Shown here one piece after another: positions 1 to 7,885 of a DNA stretch of 64,000 nt. Numbering within the stretch: the first letter of the stretch is position 1; every line of letters begins with the position of its first letter. The translations under genes and the position numbers were made by a program. The notes beneath the pieces are model-generated. The model had not been told where the DNA came from. It made no database searches and was given only the letters and a program-made list of their open reading frames with translations. This DNA comes from Pseudoxanthomonas mexicana. Lineage in GTDB: Bacteria; Pseudomonadota; Gammaproteobacteria; Xanthomonadales; Xanthomonadaceae. The stretch is taken from the NCBI RefSeq assembly GCF_010093385.1, contig NZ_PDWV01000018.1, positions 1-64,000 on the forward strand. The letters are read 5' to 3'.

Positions 1-60
1 GTCGGGGGCCGTGTCCTGGGCCAGCCCCCCGGCATGCTGGCCCAGGACACGGCCCCCGAC
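1..60. repeat. Perfect 24-bp inverted repeat at window edge
   Basis: Bases 1-24 are the exact reverse complement of bases 37-60, with a 12-base loop between. The right arm lies in the reading frame of the partial gene that follows. A long perfect hairpin exactly at the sequence end is typical of a fold-back artefact at a contig edge, although a genuine hairpin cannot be excluded from the window alone. Confidence 0.85.
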
Positions 61-417
61 AACTACGGCCGCACCGTCGGCACCGGCCAACGCCAGGGCA
101 ACAACCAGGGCAACGCCGCCACCCCCAGCATGGAAGTGGACGGCCACCAGATCTACTACGACCTGCGCAACGAACTGAAAGTCGCCGACTGGCAGGCCCA
201 GGGCATGAAGGAAGTCTCCTTCCCCCTACCCGGCCGCCGCGAGCTGATGGTCTGCGCCCTGGAGATCGTGGCCACCCGCGGCTCCGGCGGCTGCCGCCTG
301 ATGCAACCCAACGACCCCGCCCTGGCCACCATCGGCGACGCCCGCGACGTGGTCAACGTGATGCGCATCTACCGCCGCGGCGAACTGATCTGGCGCGGAC
401 CGGGGGCGTACCGCTAG
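1..417 (+). CDS. Hypothetical protein, 5'-truncated at window edge
   Basis: The frame is open from base 1 to the TAG at 415-417. The first ATG is at 34, but this lies inside the hairpin described for bases 1-60, so the true start is probably outside the window. The readable 127 residues have a low-complexity, Gln/Asn/Gly-rich N-terminal part (GQRQGNNQGN), then a compact domain with two Cys and a C-terminal segment rich in Arg and aromatic residues (MRIYRRGELIWRG). I do not recognise the family. No membrane segment is visible. It could be the C-terminal part of an exported protein, because the N-terminal part resembles a linker after a signal peptide, but that is a guess. Confidence 0.5.
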   Translation, partial: VGGRVLGQPPGMLAQDTAPDNYGRTVGTGQRQGNNQGNAATPSMEVDGHQIYYDLRNELKVADWQAQGMKEVSFPLPGRRELMVCALEIVATRGSGGCRLMQPNDPALATIGDARDVVNVMRIYRRGELIWRGPGAYR

Positions 418-418
418 T

Positions 419-583
419 GCTTTTCCTTCCCCCCGCCTGCGGGGAGAAGGTGCCCAGCGGGCGGATGAGGGGCAGCGCGCGGTAACGAACCGGGCGCCGA
501 GGCATCCGCACTCCGCTCGCCCCCCCACCCACCGCCCGTATCAAGTCCCGGGCCCGGATTTCCCGCGCAGGGAGAGGGAAAGC
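419..583. repeat. MITE-like intergenic repeat
   Basis: This non-coding block fills the gap between two genes. It starts with GCTTTTCCTTCCC and ends with GGAGAGGGAAAGC, an imperfect terminal inverted repeat. Just inside are GCGGGGAGAAGGTGCCC and GCGGGCGGATGAGG, a sequence style I associate with short non-autonomous repeats scattered in xanthomonad genomes. No open frame of its own is convincing. Identity as a mobile or MITE-like element is inferred from the ends and style only. Confidence 0.5.
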
Positions 584-597
584 CCAACCGCCTGCAG

Positions 598-963
598 TCA
601 CTCCCCGTCAGCTCGCACCGTCACCCGCATCTCGCGCGCGAACACCCGTTCGAACCCGTGGTACGGCAGCGGACTGGCGGACCACACCGCGTCCTCCACG
701 GACCGTCGCCCCGCCTCGTCGAAGGTGCACGCCGGATGAGCCGCCACATGCAGTACCTCGCCACCCGGCAACTGCCGCACCAGCACCGGACACTGGCCCG
801 TGACGCCTTCCGCCGGCAGCACCCAGTGGGTGCGGATGGCATGCCGCACAGCCTGCGAATAGGCGCGGTGCAACTCGGCGTCTTCGGAGACGGGCTGGGC
901 GACGGCGGAGGTGGCCAGCAGCAGCATGAGTGCAGGGATGGCGTGGCGGCGGGCAGTTGTCAT
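598..963 (-). CDS. Secreted TolA C-terminal-domain-like protein
   Basis: This is a 121-residue protein starting at the ATG at 963; an upstream ATG at 1002 would place 13 extra polar residues before an otherwise clean signal peptide, so I prefer 963. Residues 1-22 form a signal peptide (Arg-rich start, LMLLLATSAVAQ, likely cleavage after AVA). The rest (AVRHAIRTHW, QCPVLVRQLPGGEV, FDEAGRRSVEDAVW) matches the layout of the TolA C-terminal / TonB-like domain: an initial helix, a strand pair with a conserved Cys, and a second Cys about 20 residues on that could form the usual disulfide. A role in envelope energy transduction or colicin/phage-type interaction is inferred only; it lacks the TolA membrane anchor and long helical domain. 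Confidence 0.6.
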   Translation of the reverse strand: MTTARRHAIPALMLLLATSAVAQPVSEDAELHRAYSQAVRHAIRTHWVLPAEGVTGQCPVLVRQLPGGEVLHVAAHPACTFDEAGRRSVEDAVWSASPLPYHGFERVFAREMRVTVRADGE

Positions 964-1007
964 GGGATACGCGCATACCGATGCGGAGTACATGCCGAAC
1001 ACACCCT

Positions 1008-1298
1008 CTATGCCGCGATCCGCGTGATGCGCGCGACCGCGTCGCCCAAGGCGCGGCGCGCTTCTTCCAGGTCATAGTCGGCCTGCAGGCCCAGCCAGAA
1101 GCGTTCGCTTGTGCCCAAGGCCGCCGCCAGCCGGACCGCCGTGTCGGCGCTGATGCCGCGCTTGCCCAGCACGATTTCGTGGACGCGGCGCGGCGGCCCC
1201 CCGGCCGCCCGCGCCAGCGCGTTCTGGCTGATGCCCATCGGCAGCAGGAACTCTTCCAACAGCACTTCACCGGGATGGATATTGGGCAGGGTCTTCAT
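1008..1298 (-). CDS. higA: HigA-family antitoxin (XRE, HTH)
   Basis: The 96-residue protein begins NIHPGEVLLEEFL, the hallmark of the HigA/VapI addiction-module antidote family, followed by an XRE-type helix-turn-helix (GISQNALARAAGG ... RVHEIVLGKRGISADTAVRLAAALG) and a C-terminal FWLGLQADYDLE segment. The ATG at 1298 is chosen over an upstream ATG at 1388 because it has a strong GAGGAG ribosome-binding site and gives the usual family length. It lies 23 bases downstream of the toxin gene, on the same strand, in the higB-higA order typical of this type II system. The antitoxin is expected to neutralise HigB and repress the shared promoter. Confidence 0.93.
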   Translation of the reverse strand: MKTLPNIHPGEVLLEEFLLPMGISQNALARAAGGPPRRVHEIVLGKRGISADTAVRLAAALGTSERFWLGLQADYDLEEARRALGDAVARITRIAA

Positions 1299-1321
1299 GG
1301 AAGAACTCCTCTCATGACAGG

Positions 1322-1603
1322 TCAGTGGTAATCGACGATTTCCACGCCGTGCGCGTCGCCCTGCTTCCAGCGGAAGCAGACGCGCCATTGATCGTTGATC
1401 CGAATACTGTGCTGGCCCTTGCGGTCGCCTTTCAGCGCCTCCAGCCGGTTCGCCGGTGGAATGCGCAGATCGTCCAGCGTGGCAGCGTTGTTCAACATGC
1501 GCAGCTTGCGACGGGCAACAGCCTGAATGCCGGACGGCAGACGCCGTGAAGGCGTGCCGTTCCAGACGTTCTCGGCTTCCTTGTCGGCGAAGTCCCGGAT
1601 CAC
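1322..1603 (-). CDS. higB: HigB-type toxin (RelE superfamily mRNA interferase)
   Basis: A 93-residue basic protein beginning MIRDFADKEAENVW, with SRRLP, LRIPPANRLEALKGDRKGQ and a C-terminal WRVCFRWKQGD...VEIVDYH. These are signatures of the HigB / RelE-ParE toxin family, whose members cleave mRNA at the ribosome. The basic residues and the terminal D-Y-H are intact, so the toxin looks functional. It uses a GTG start at 1603 with no obvious ribosome-binding site, close to a candidate promoter. It is followed on the same strand by higA, so toxin and antitoxin form a complete pair. Confidence 0.92.
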   Translation of the reverse strand: MIRDFADKEAENVWNGTPSRRLPSGIQAVARRKLRMLNNAATLDDLRIPPANRLEALKGDRKGQHSIRINDQWRVCFRWKQGDAHGVEIVDYH

Positions 1604-1609
1604 GGGGCT

Positions 1610-1638
1610 ACCATAACGCCGCCCGTCATGTAACGCAA
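1610..1638 (-). promoter_or_regulatory. Candidate promoter of higBA
   Basis: Reading the minus strand, TTGCGT (1638-1633) and TATGGT (1615-1610) are separated by 17 bases. The -10 ends only 6 bases before the GTG of higB, so a transcript from here would be leaderless or nearly so, which fits the missing ribosome-binding site. The boxes are weak matches to consensus. Confidence 0.3.
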
Positions 1639-1698
1639 CCCGTCATAGGCTAAACGAAAAAAGGCCCGAGGACGCCGGCTCCCGGGCACCACCCGTCC

Positions 1699-1770
1699 GT
1701 AGGCTGGGTCGACAGACCCAGCACCAGAGGTTTACGCGCACGGGATGCTGGGTCTGTCGACCCGGCCTAC
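1699..1770. repeat. GTAG-headed inverted REP pair
   Basis: Two copies of GTAGGCTGGGTCGACAGACC (left at 1699, right reversed and ending at 1770, with one or two mismatches) face each other across a roughly 25-base spacer. Each arm contains its own GGGTCGACAGACCC palindrome. The GTAG head followed by a short palindrome is the layout of REP elements moved by RAYT (IS200-like) transposases in xanthomonads and Stenotrophomonas; the inverted pairing makes it a REPIN-type doublet. It sits between the higB 5' end and the 3' end of the next minus-strand gene. Confidence 0.75.
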
Positions 1771-1796
1771 AAAAGCCGACGCCGTCACCCGCAAAG

Positions 1797-1819
1797 AAAA
1801 CCCCGCCGAGGCGGGGTTT
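1797..1819 (-). terminator. Rho-independent terminator
   Basis: A CCCCGC stem with a CGAG loop is followed on the minus strand by TTTTCTTT. It lies about 20 bases past the stop of the two-TM protein gene. Confidence 0.75.
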
Positions 1820-1838
1820 CAGTGGATCACACGGAGCC

Positions 1839-2429
1839 TCAGTTGAACCGCGCGCCGGGTTCGGGGCCGGGCACGCCGCGCGCGGGGTCCATCGCGTCGA
1901 CGACGGCGAGGCGCTGCGCGAGTTCATCATCGCTTAGTACGCCCTCGCGGTGCAGCCACTTGAAACGGCTACGGTGCTGCTCGGGCGAATCGTTCTCTGG
2001 CATGAAGTCGTATTGCTCGCGCATGTAAGCGGCTCGACGGGTGACGATCTCGTCGAGGATGCGCTGACCCTCCGGACCGTCGATGACCAGCAGATTGCCG
2101 GCCTCGGTCGGAATGATGGTGAAGCGCGTCGAGAACAGGTGATAGGCGCCGTAACAGGCCAGGCCCACCCAGATCCAGAACGAGATCTTCAGCCCCTGGT
2201 CGCCGGTCAGGCTCAGGCCCGTCGTCACCACACCGAGCACGATCCACAGCAGGCCCACGTTGCGCAGCCATTGGTTGCGCTCGACCAGGGTCTGCCGATC
2301 GCGGCTGATCGCCGAGTAAGGCACCGAGAACGAGCGGCTGCCGGAACTGTCCTGCACGTGGTAGTCCAGTTCCTCGTCACCGAAGACGTAACGCACCCGG
2401 TTGGAGTACTTCTTCTGACTGATTTCCAT
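1839..2429 (-). CDS. Two-TM membrane protein of unknown function
   Basis: A 196-residue protein from the ATG at 2429, chosen over an ATG at 2507 because of its GGGGAGG ribosome-binding site and because the upstream extension is unlike protein. Residues 1-55 are soluble and look like a small beta domain (YSNRVRYVFGDEELDYHV). Two hydrophobic segments follow at about 60-80 (VGLLWIVLGVVTTGLSL) and 88-108. A C-terminal cytosolic region (RFTIIPTEAGNLLVIDGP, KWLHREGVLSDDELAQRL) resembles a bPH-like fold followed by a SHOCT-like short helix (GVLSDDEL). I do not know the function. It has its own terminator and a second terminator upstream, so it is probably monocistronic. Confidence 0.75.
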   Translation of the reverse strand: MEISQKKYSNRVRYVFGDEELDYHVQDSSGSRSFSVPYSAISRDRQTLVERNQWLRNVGLLWIVLGVVTTGLSLTGDQGLKISFWIWVGLACYGAYHLFSTRFTIIPTEAGNLLVIDGPEGQRILDEIVTRRAAYMREQYDFMPENDSPEQHRSRFKWLHREGVLSDDELAQRLAVVDAMDPARGVPGPEPGARFN

Positions 2430-2510
2430 GTCGGCCTCCCCGCGGCCTCTCCGATGGCAGGGGACTATAAGCGACGGGGCGTGACACGTCAGCCCCGTGC
2501 AGGGCACAAA

Positions 2511-2535
2511 GAAAAACCCCGCCGAAGCGGGGCTT
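2511..2535 (-). terminator. Rho-independent terminator after icmF
   Basis: The stem GCCCCGC/GCGGGG (loop TTCG) is followed on the minus strand by GTTTTTC. It lies 15 bases past the mutase stop codon. Confidence 0.8.
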
Positions 2536-2549
2536 TCGTTTTCTGCGGC

Positions 2550-5500
2550 TTACATGTTCCGCCGGTACTCGCCGCCCACGTCGTACAGCGCGTGGCTGAT
2601 CTGGCCCAGGCTGTGGGTCTTCACCGCCTCGACCAGGGCCTCGAACACGTTGCGGCGCTCGCGGGCGGTACGCTGCAGGTAGGCCAGGCCGTGGCCGTCG
2701 TGGACTTCCGGCTCAGCGTGTTCTTCCATCGCCGCGGCGTGGCTGTGGTCGGTCTCGCCTTCCGGCGCCAGCCCGTTGCGGCTGGCCTGCCACGCGCGGA
2801 CGTTGGCGATCTGCTGGGCCTTCTCTTCCTCGGTCGAGCGGATCAGCTCGATCTCGGTGGCGATCTCGCCGCCGTGCTCGCGCGGCAGGAAGGTGTTCAC
2901 GCCCACCAGCGGCAGGCTGCCGTCGTGCTTCTTGTGCTCGTAGTACAGCGACTCTTCCTGGATCTTGCCGCGCTGGTACATGGTGTCCATCGCGCCCAGC
3001 CCGCCGCCGCGCTCGCTGATGGCCTCGAATTCCTTGTAGACCGCCTCTTCCACGATGTCGGTCAGCTGGTCGACGACGAAGCTGCCCTGCCAGGGGTTCT
3101 CGTTGAAGTTCAGCCCCAGCTCCTTGTTGATGATCATCTGGATGGCCACCGCGCGGCGCACGCTCTCTTCCGTGGGCGTGGTGATCGCCTCGTCATAGGC
3201 ATTCGTATGCAGGCTGTTGCAGTTGTCGAACAGCGCATACAGCGCCTGCAGCGTGGTGCGGATGTCGTTGAACTGGATCTCCTGCGCGTGCAGCGAGCGG
3301 CCCGAGGTCTGGATGTGGTACTTCATCATCTGGCTGCGCTCGTTGGCGCCGTAGCGCTCGCGCATGGCACGCGCCCAGATGCGACGGGCGACGCGGCCGA
3401 TGACGGTGTACTCCGGGTCCATGCCGTTGCTGAAGAAGAACGACAGGTTGGGCGCGAAGTCGTCGATCTTCATGCCGCGCGCCAGGTAGTACTCGACAAT
3501 GGTGAAGCCGTTGCTCAGGGTGAAGGCGAGCTGGCTGATCGGGTTCGCCCCGGCCTCGGCGATGTGGTAGCCGCTGATGCTCACCGAGTAGAAGTTGCGC
3601 ACGCCGTTGTCGACGAAGTACTGCTGGATGTCGCCCATCATGCGCAGGGCGAACTCGGTGCTGAAGATGCAGGTGTTCTGCGCCTGGTCTTCCTTCAGGA
3701 TGTCGGCCTGCACGGTGCCGCGCACGGTGGCCAGCGTCTCGGCCTTGATGCGGGCATAGGTGTCCGCGTCCACCAGCTGGTTGCCGGTGATGCCCAGCAG
3801 GCCCAGGCCCAGGCCGTTGTTGGTCGGCGGCAGTTCGCCGTGATACTGCGGCCGAACGCGGCCTTCGAAGAAGGCGTCGATCTTCTTCTGCGCCTCGGCC
3901 CAGCGCGCGTCGTCGGCCTTCAGGTACTTCTCCACCTGCTGGTCGATGGCGGTGTTCATGAACATTGCCAGGATGATCGGCGCCGGGCCGTTGATGGTCA
4001 TCGACACCGAGGTGGTGGGCGCGCACAGGTCGAAGCCGGAGTACAGCTTCTTCATGTCGTCCAGCGTGGGGATGTTGACGCCGGAGTTGCCGATCTTGCC
4101 GTAGATGTCCGGACGCGGCGCCGGATCTTCGCCGTACAGGGTGACGCTGTCGAAGGCGGTGGACAGGCGCGCGGCCGGCTGGCCGACGCTCAGGTAATGG
4201 AAGCGGCGATTGGTGCGCTCCGGCGTGCCCTCGCCCGCGAACATGCGGATGGGGTCCTCGCCGGTGCGGCGGTACGGATACACGCCGCCGGTGTACGGAT
4301 AGCTGCCCGGCAGATTCTCCTTCTGCAGGAACGTCAGCAGTTCGCCCCAGCCCTGGTACGGCGGCGGCGCGATCTTCGGGATCTGCTGGTGACTGAGCGA
4401 GGTGGTGTAGTTGTCGATGCGGATGGTCTTGCCGCGCACCTGGTACTCGTTCACCGGGTCGGTCACCGCCTTGTGGCGGGCCGGCCATTCGCGCAGCAGC
4501 TTGAGCGCTTCGGACGACAGCGACTGGATCGCATCGTTGTAGCGCTGGCGCAGCGTCAACAAGGAGCGGTCGGGGCCGTTGTAGGAGCGGGCCATGCCCG
4601 CGATGCTTTCCTCCGCAGCCGACGGAAGAGCATCGCGCCCATGGGGCGCATCTACAAGAGCGTCGGTGGCGTAAAGCTCCAGCGCCTTCGGCAACGCCGG
4701 ATCTTCCAGATCCTTCAACGCGTTCCAGTAGTGTTGCGCGCGGCTGGCGGTCTCGGCTTCGGTCTCGATGCGGCGATTGATGCCGCGGCCCTGTTCGGCG
4801 ATCTCGGCCAGGTAGCGCACGCGGCTGCCGGGGATCAGCACCGTGGCGCGTGGTTCCTTCAGATCCGTGTCGATGGCGGGCGTCCACTTCTCCGCCGGCA
4901 GCTGCAGCTTGTCGCGCAGCAGGCGGCACAGGTTGGCGAACATCCAGCTGACGCCGGGGTCGTTGAACTGGCTGGCGATGGTGGGATACACCGGCACGTC
5001 GGCGTCCGCGGTCTGGAACGCCACGCGGTTGCGCTTCCACTGCTTGCGCACGTCGCGCAGGGCGTCTTCGGCGCCGCGCTTGTCGTACTTGTTCAGCACG
5101 ATCAGCTCGGCGAAGTCGATCATGTCGATCTTCTCCAGCTGACTGGCCGCACCGTAGTCGCTGGTCATGACGTACATGGGGAAGTCGACCAGGTCGACGA
5201 TCTCCGAATCGCTCTGGCCGATGCCGGCGGTCTCCACGATCACCAGGTCGAAGCCCAGCGACTTCAGGAAGGCGATGCAGTCCTTCAGCACGGCATTGGT
5301 CGCCACGTGCTGGCGGCGGGTCGCCATCGAGCGCATGTAGATGCGCTCGCTGCGCAGCGTGTTCATGCGGATGCGGTCGCCCAGCAGCGCGCCACCGGTG
5401 CGGCGACGGGTGGGATCAACCGAGATCACCGCGATGTGCATCTGCGGGAAGCACGACAGGAAGCGGTTCATCAGCTCGTCGGTGACCGACGACTTGCCCG

Positions 5501-6185
5501 CGCCGCCGGTGCCGGTGATGCCGACCACGGGCGTTCCGCCCGTGCGGGAATGGGGAACGGGGAATGGGGAATCGGAGCCGGCGGCAGCCCATTGCTTGCG
5601 CAGCCTGGCCAGCTCCTGCTCATTGAAAACGCCATCCTCGATGGCGGACATCATGCGGCCGATGGCGGCTTCGTCGTGCAGATCGGGCCTGACGGCGTGC
5701 AGGGATTCCCCATTCCCTGTTCCCGATTCCCGCGCGTGCTGCGCACGCGCCACCACGTCCTGGATCATTTCCACCAGGCCCATCTTCATGCCGTCGTTCG
5801 GGTGGTAGATGCGCTCCACGCCGTAGGCCTGCAGTTCGGCGATCTCCTCCGGGGTGATGGTGCCGCCGCCGCCGCCGAACACGCGCACGTGGCCGGCGCC
5901 ACGCTCCTTCAGCATGTCGACCATGTACTTGAAGTACTCGACATGTCCGCCCTGGTAACTGGCCAGCGCGATGCCGTCGGCGTCTTCCTGCAGCGCGGCG
6001 CGCACGACATCCTCGACGCTGCGGTTGTGGCCCAGGTGGATCACCTCCGCACCCTCGCCCTGGATCAGCCGCCGCATGATGTTGATGGCGGCGTCGTGCC
6101 CGTCGAACAGGCTGGCCGCGGTCACGAAGCGCAGCGGCGTACGGTCGGTCTGGGCGGCGGGAAACTGGCTGGCGGGTGTACTCAC
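2550..6185 (-). CDS. icmF: Fused B12-dependent acyl-CoA mutase with G-protein chaperone
   Basis: A 1211-residue three-part protein. Residues about 17-150 form a cobalamin-binding Rossmann domain with D-x-H (SLFDGHDAA). Residues about 218-440 are a MeaB-type GTPase: P-loop GTGGAGKS at 225-232, [15 protein letters not shown], switch ETAGIGQSD and NKYD. Residues about 565-1170 form the mutase TIM barrel ([36 protein letters not shown]). This order is that of IcmF, which interconverts isobutyryl-CoA and n-butyryl-CoA and reloads its own cofactor; a methylmalonyl-CoA or other branched acyl-CoA substrate cannot be excluded by eye. It is about 100 residues longer than usual for IcmF, partly because three repeat-derived peptides sit near 151-163, 203-217 and 509-538. 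The start is GTG at 6185 with a weak ribosome-binding site. Confidence 0.85.
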   Translation of the reverse strand: MSTPASQFPAAQTDRTPLRFVTAASLFDGHDAAINIMRRLIQGEGAEVIHLGHNRSVEDVVRAALQEDADGIALASYQGGHVEYFKYMVDMLKERGAGHVRVFGGGGGTITPEEIAELQAYGVERIYHPNDGMKMGLVEMIQDVVARAQHARESGTGNGESLHAVRPDLHDEAAIGRMMSAIEDGVFNEQELARLRKQWAAAGSDSPFPVPHSRTGGTPVVGITGTGGAGKSSVTDELMNRFLSCFPQMHIAVISVDPTRRRTGGALLGDRIRMNTLRSERIYMRSMATRRQHVATNAVLKDCIAFLKSLGFDLVIVETAGIGQSDSEIVDLVDFPMYVMTSDYGAASQLEKIDMIDFAELIVLNKYDKRGAEDALRDVRKQWKRNRVAFQTADADVPVYPTIASQFNDPGVSWMFANLCRLLRDKLQLPAEKWTPAIDTDLKEPRATVLIPGSRVRYLAEIAEQGRGINRRIETEAETASRAQHYWNALKDLEDPALPKALELYATDALVDAPHGRDALPSAAEESIAGMARSYNGPDRSLLTLRQRYNDAIQSLSSEALKLLREWPARHKAVTDPVNEYQVRGKTIRIDNYTTSLSHQQIPKIAPPPYQGWGELLTFLQKENLPGSYPYTGGVYPYRRTGEDPIRMFAGEGTPERTNRRFHYLSVGQPAARLSTAFDSVTLYGEDPAPRPDIYGKIGNSGVNIPTLDDMKKLYSGFDLCAPTTSVSMTINGPAPIILAMFMNTAIDQQVEKYLKADDARWAEAQKKIDAFFEGRVRPQYHGELPPTNNGLGLGLLGITGNQLVDADTYARIKAETLATVRGTVQADILKEDQAQNTCIFSTEFALRMMGDIQQYFVDNGVRNFYSVSISGYHIAEAGANPISQLAFTLSNGFTIVEYYLARGMKIDDFAPNLSFFFSNGMDPEYTVIGRVARRIWARAMRERYGANERSQMMKYHIQTSGRSLHAQEIQFNDIRTTLQALYALFDNCNSLHTNAYDEAITTPTEESVRRAVAIQMIINKELGLNFNENPWQGSFVVDQLTDIVEEAVYKEFEAISERGGGLGAMDTMYQRGKIQEESLYYEHKKHDGSLPLVGVNTFLPREHGGEIATEIELIRSTEEEKAQQIANVRAWQASRNGLAPEGETDHSHAAAMEEHAEPEVHDGHGLAYLQRTARERRNVFEALVEAVKTHSLGQISHALYDVGGEYRRNM
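4581..4655. repeat. GTAG-headed REP pair inside the icmF coding frame
   Basis: The arms GTAGGAGCGGGCCATGCCCG and, reversed, GGCGCATCTAC match the intergenic doublet at 33099-33172 nearly base for base, including the GCGATGCTTT inner segment. Here the doublet is translated in frame as about 30 residues ([20 protein letters not shown] and onward) near residues 509-538 of the mutase, between the GTPase and the mutase barrel. The frame splits the TAG head into GTA-GAT, so no stop arises. Confidence 0.85.
5535..5577. repeat. GGGAATGGGGAA-type repeat in icmF frame, copy 1
   Basis: The tract GGGAATGGGGAACGGGGAAT and its continuation closely resembles the purine-rich intergenic repeat at 27256-27365. 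It is translated as [14 protein letters not shown] immediately before the GTPase P-loop. It is a linker position, which may explain tolerance. Confidence 0.65.
5702..5737. repeat. GGGAATGGGGAA-type repeat in icmF frame, copy 2
   Basis: The tract GGATTCCCCATTCCCTGTTC and the following CCGATTCCCGCG is the same repeat style in the opposite orientation to the copy at 5535-5577. It is translated as [10 protein letters not shown] at the boundary between the B12-binding domain and the G-protein domain. Confidence 0.65.
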
Positions 6186-6306
6186 GCGTGCTCACTCACG
6201 GTACGAATGCAGAAGCGGGATTGTAGCCGCTCGTGCGTGAGCACCTCACCTTTTGCATACCAATGGACCGGCTCGCCTCACGATACGGGAGCGTGCGGAA
6301 CGCCGG

Positions 6307-7236
6307 TCAGCACAGCCCGAACGGCAGCGCATGCGTGGACACGACGCGCTGCCCGACGGGGTCGCCACGAAGGAAGCGCAGCGACGCATCGAGCGTTTCC
6401 GGCGCGATGGTCACGCGGTGGTGGCCCAGGCCGGTGGTGCTGAGCAGCGTGGCCTGCGGCCAGTAACGCGCGTAGCGCTCACCCTCGCACCACGGCACAT
6501 CGGTGTCTTCCAAGTCGTGCACGATCAGGCCGGGACGACCGATGCGCGGGGCCGTGGCGTGGGCATGCAGGTCGCCCACGTCATGAGCGGTGAGTTCCTG
6601 GTACTCGTCGAACAGGCGCCGGCTGAGGAACTGCGCCAGTCCCACCATGCCGCCGAAGCGGCGCGCGGCGTCGAAGGGATCGGCCGCAGGCGCCAGCAGG
6701 ATCACCCGTTCTGCCTGCAGCCCGCGCGCCATGGCGATGGCGGTCCCTGCCCCGCCCAGCGAATGGCCGACGACGGCGGCCAGCGGGCCGACGTGTTCGC
6801 CTACGCGGACAATCGCGTCGGCGAACATCGGCAGCGTGGCGCGGCGGCCGCTGCTGCGGCCATGCGCGGGCTGGTCGAACGTCACCACGGCGTAGCCAGC
6901 GCGACGCAGCGGTTCCACCCACGGCAGGAAACGCAGGCCAAAGCTGGACCAGCCATGGGCCAGCAGGACGGTCGGCTGGCGGGCGGGATCGCCCCATGTA
7001 TAAGTGGTCAGCCGTTCGCGGCCGAAGACCAGTTCACCCACGCGCGCGCCGCCGGTATCGGCCTGCCTCGCCCGCGTGCGGGCACCGGGCATGGGCGTGC
7101 AGAACAGCTGGAACGCGCGGGTCAGCGTGCTGCGCGGGGCGAGCCAGCTGCCGACGGCCAGGCGGACGCTCAGCAGGCGCAGCGCGAGAGGTTTGCGAAC
7201 GGTCGTGCTATTTTGACGGACAGTGACAGCGGCCAT
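6307..7236 (-). CDS. Alpha/beta hydrolase
   Basis: A 309-residue protein with the alpha/beta-hydrolase core: strand-loop LLAHGWSSFG (oxyanion HG), nucleophile elbow VVGHSLGGAG, acid in EDTDVPWCEG and catalytic His in TTGLGHHRV. No signal peptide is seen, so it is probably a cytosolic esterase or lipase-like enzyme of unknown substrate. It starts at the ATG at 7236, 20 bases after the tetR stop, so the two genes look co-transcribed. The first 25 residues are basic and may be over-annotated: the coding bases 7196-7213 repeat a sequence found upstream of tetR and could be an operator inside or just before the true gene. Confidence 0.85.
   Translation of the reverse strand: MAAVTVRQNSTTVRKPLALRLLSVRLAVGSWLAPRSTLTRAFQLFCTPMPGARTRARQADTGGARVGELVFGRERLTTYTWGDPARQPTVLLAHGWSSFGLRFLPWVEPLRRAGYAVVTFDQPAHGRSSGRRATLPMFADAIVRVGEHVGPLAAVVGHSLGGAGTAIAMARGLQAERVILLAPAADPFDAARRFGGMVGLAQFLSRRLFDEYQELTAHDVGDLHAHATAPRIGRPGLIVHDLEDTDVPWCEGERYARYWPQATLLSTTGLGHHRVTIAPETLDASLRFLRGDPVGQRVVSTHALPFGLC
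7196..7213 (-). promoter_or_regulatory. Candidate TetR operator, copy in hydrolase 5' end
   Basis: On the minus strand this reads AAATAGCACGACCGTTCG, identical over 18 bases to the sequence at 7886-7903 upstream of tetR. The core ACGACCGT fits the ACG-nn-CGT half-site pattern common in TetR-family operators. It overlaps codons about 9-14 of the annotated hydrolase. Confidence 0.45.
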
Positions 7237-7256
7237 GGCGGCGGACCTCGGGAGCG

Positions 7257-7877
7257 TCAGGCGGGGGTGGAGACAGCGGGGGCGCCGTAGGACGCCAGCA
7301 GGCGGTCCAGGGAACGGCGGGCAAGCAACGGCGCCTGTTCGGCGTCGTAAAGACGGGCGTCGTGCAGGCCCTGGGCGACGGCGAACAGTTCGAACGCGAG
7401 CAGGACCGGGTCGGTTTTCGCCGACAGTTCGCCGGTGTCGATGCACATGCCGATCGCCTTCACCAGCTGCTGGCGCAGCTGCAGCAGCCAGTCGACGACA
7501 CGGTCGTGCAGCAGGCCCGGACGGGCGTCGTATTCGTGCGCGGCCGCCAGGATGACGCAGCCATCCGGGTTGTCGCACACCCAGCGGAACCAGTTCTCCA
7601 TGATCGCGCGCAGGCGCGGCAGGCCGCGCGGCTGGCCGATGGCCGGGGCGATTACGGCGCGGGCGTACCGCTCGGCCGTCCATTCCAGCACGGTCAACTG
7701 CAGGTCCTCGCGCGAGCCGAAGTGGGCGAACACGCCGCTCTTGGACATGCCGGCCGCCGTGGCCAGTTCACCGATGGACAGGCCCTCCAGACCGTGCCGG
7801 GCGGCGATGTCGTAGGCCCGCGCCAGGATCATCTCGCGGGTGGCGTTGCCCTTGTGGGTGGCGGCTTGCGGCGTCAT
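7257..7877 (-). CDS. TetR/AcrR-family transcriptional repressor
   Basis: A 206-residue protein with an N-terminal TetR helix-turn-helix (TREMILARAYDIAARHGLEG, LSIGELATAAGMSKSGVFAHF, GSREDLQLTVLEW) and a C-terminal ligand-binding domain of the kind seen in short AcrR regulators (RLRAIMENWFRWVCDNPDGC; hydrophobic helices ELFAVAQGLHDARL). The ATG at 7877 gives the usual length; a much longer open frame to 8225 runs into the divergent leucine dehydrogenase gene and is not credible. An 18-base motif lies 9 bases upstream of its start and again in the downstream hydrolase, so autorepression and control of the hydrolase are likely. The inducer is unknown. Confidence 0.9.
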   Translation of the reverse strand: MTPQAATHKGNATREMILARAYDIAARHGLEGLSIGELATAAGMSKSGVFAHFGSREDLQLTVLEWTAERYARAVIAPAIGQPRGLPRLRAIMENWFRWVCDNPDGCVILAAAHEYDARPGLLHDRVVDWLLQLRQQLVKAIGMCIDTGELSAKTDPVLLAFELFAVAQGLHDARLYDAEQAPLLARRSLDRLLASYGAPAVSTPA

Positions 7878-7885
7878 GCGGGCAG

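Noticed and set aside
1950-6443. A 1497-residue plus-strand open frame across the mutase gene
   Set aside because: It is the antisense of icmF and the two-TM gene in GC-rich DNA; it is low-complexity (His, Arg, Val, Gln-rich), has no domain, and the opposite strand has three clear domains.
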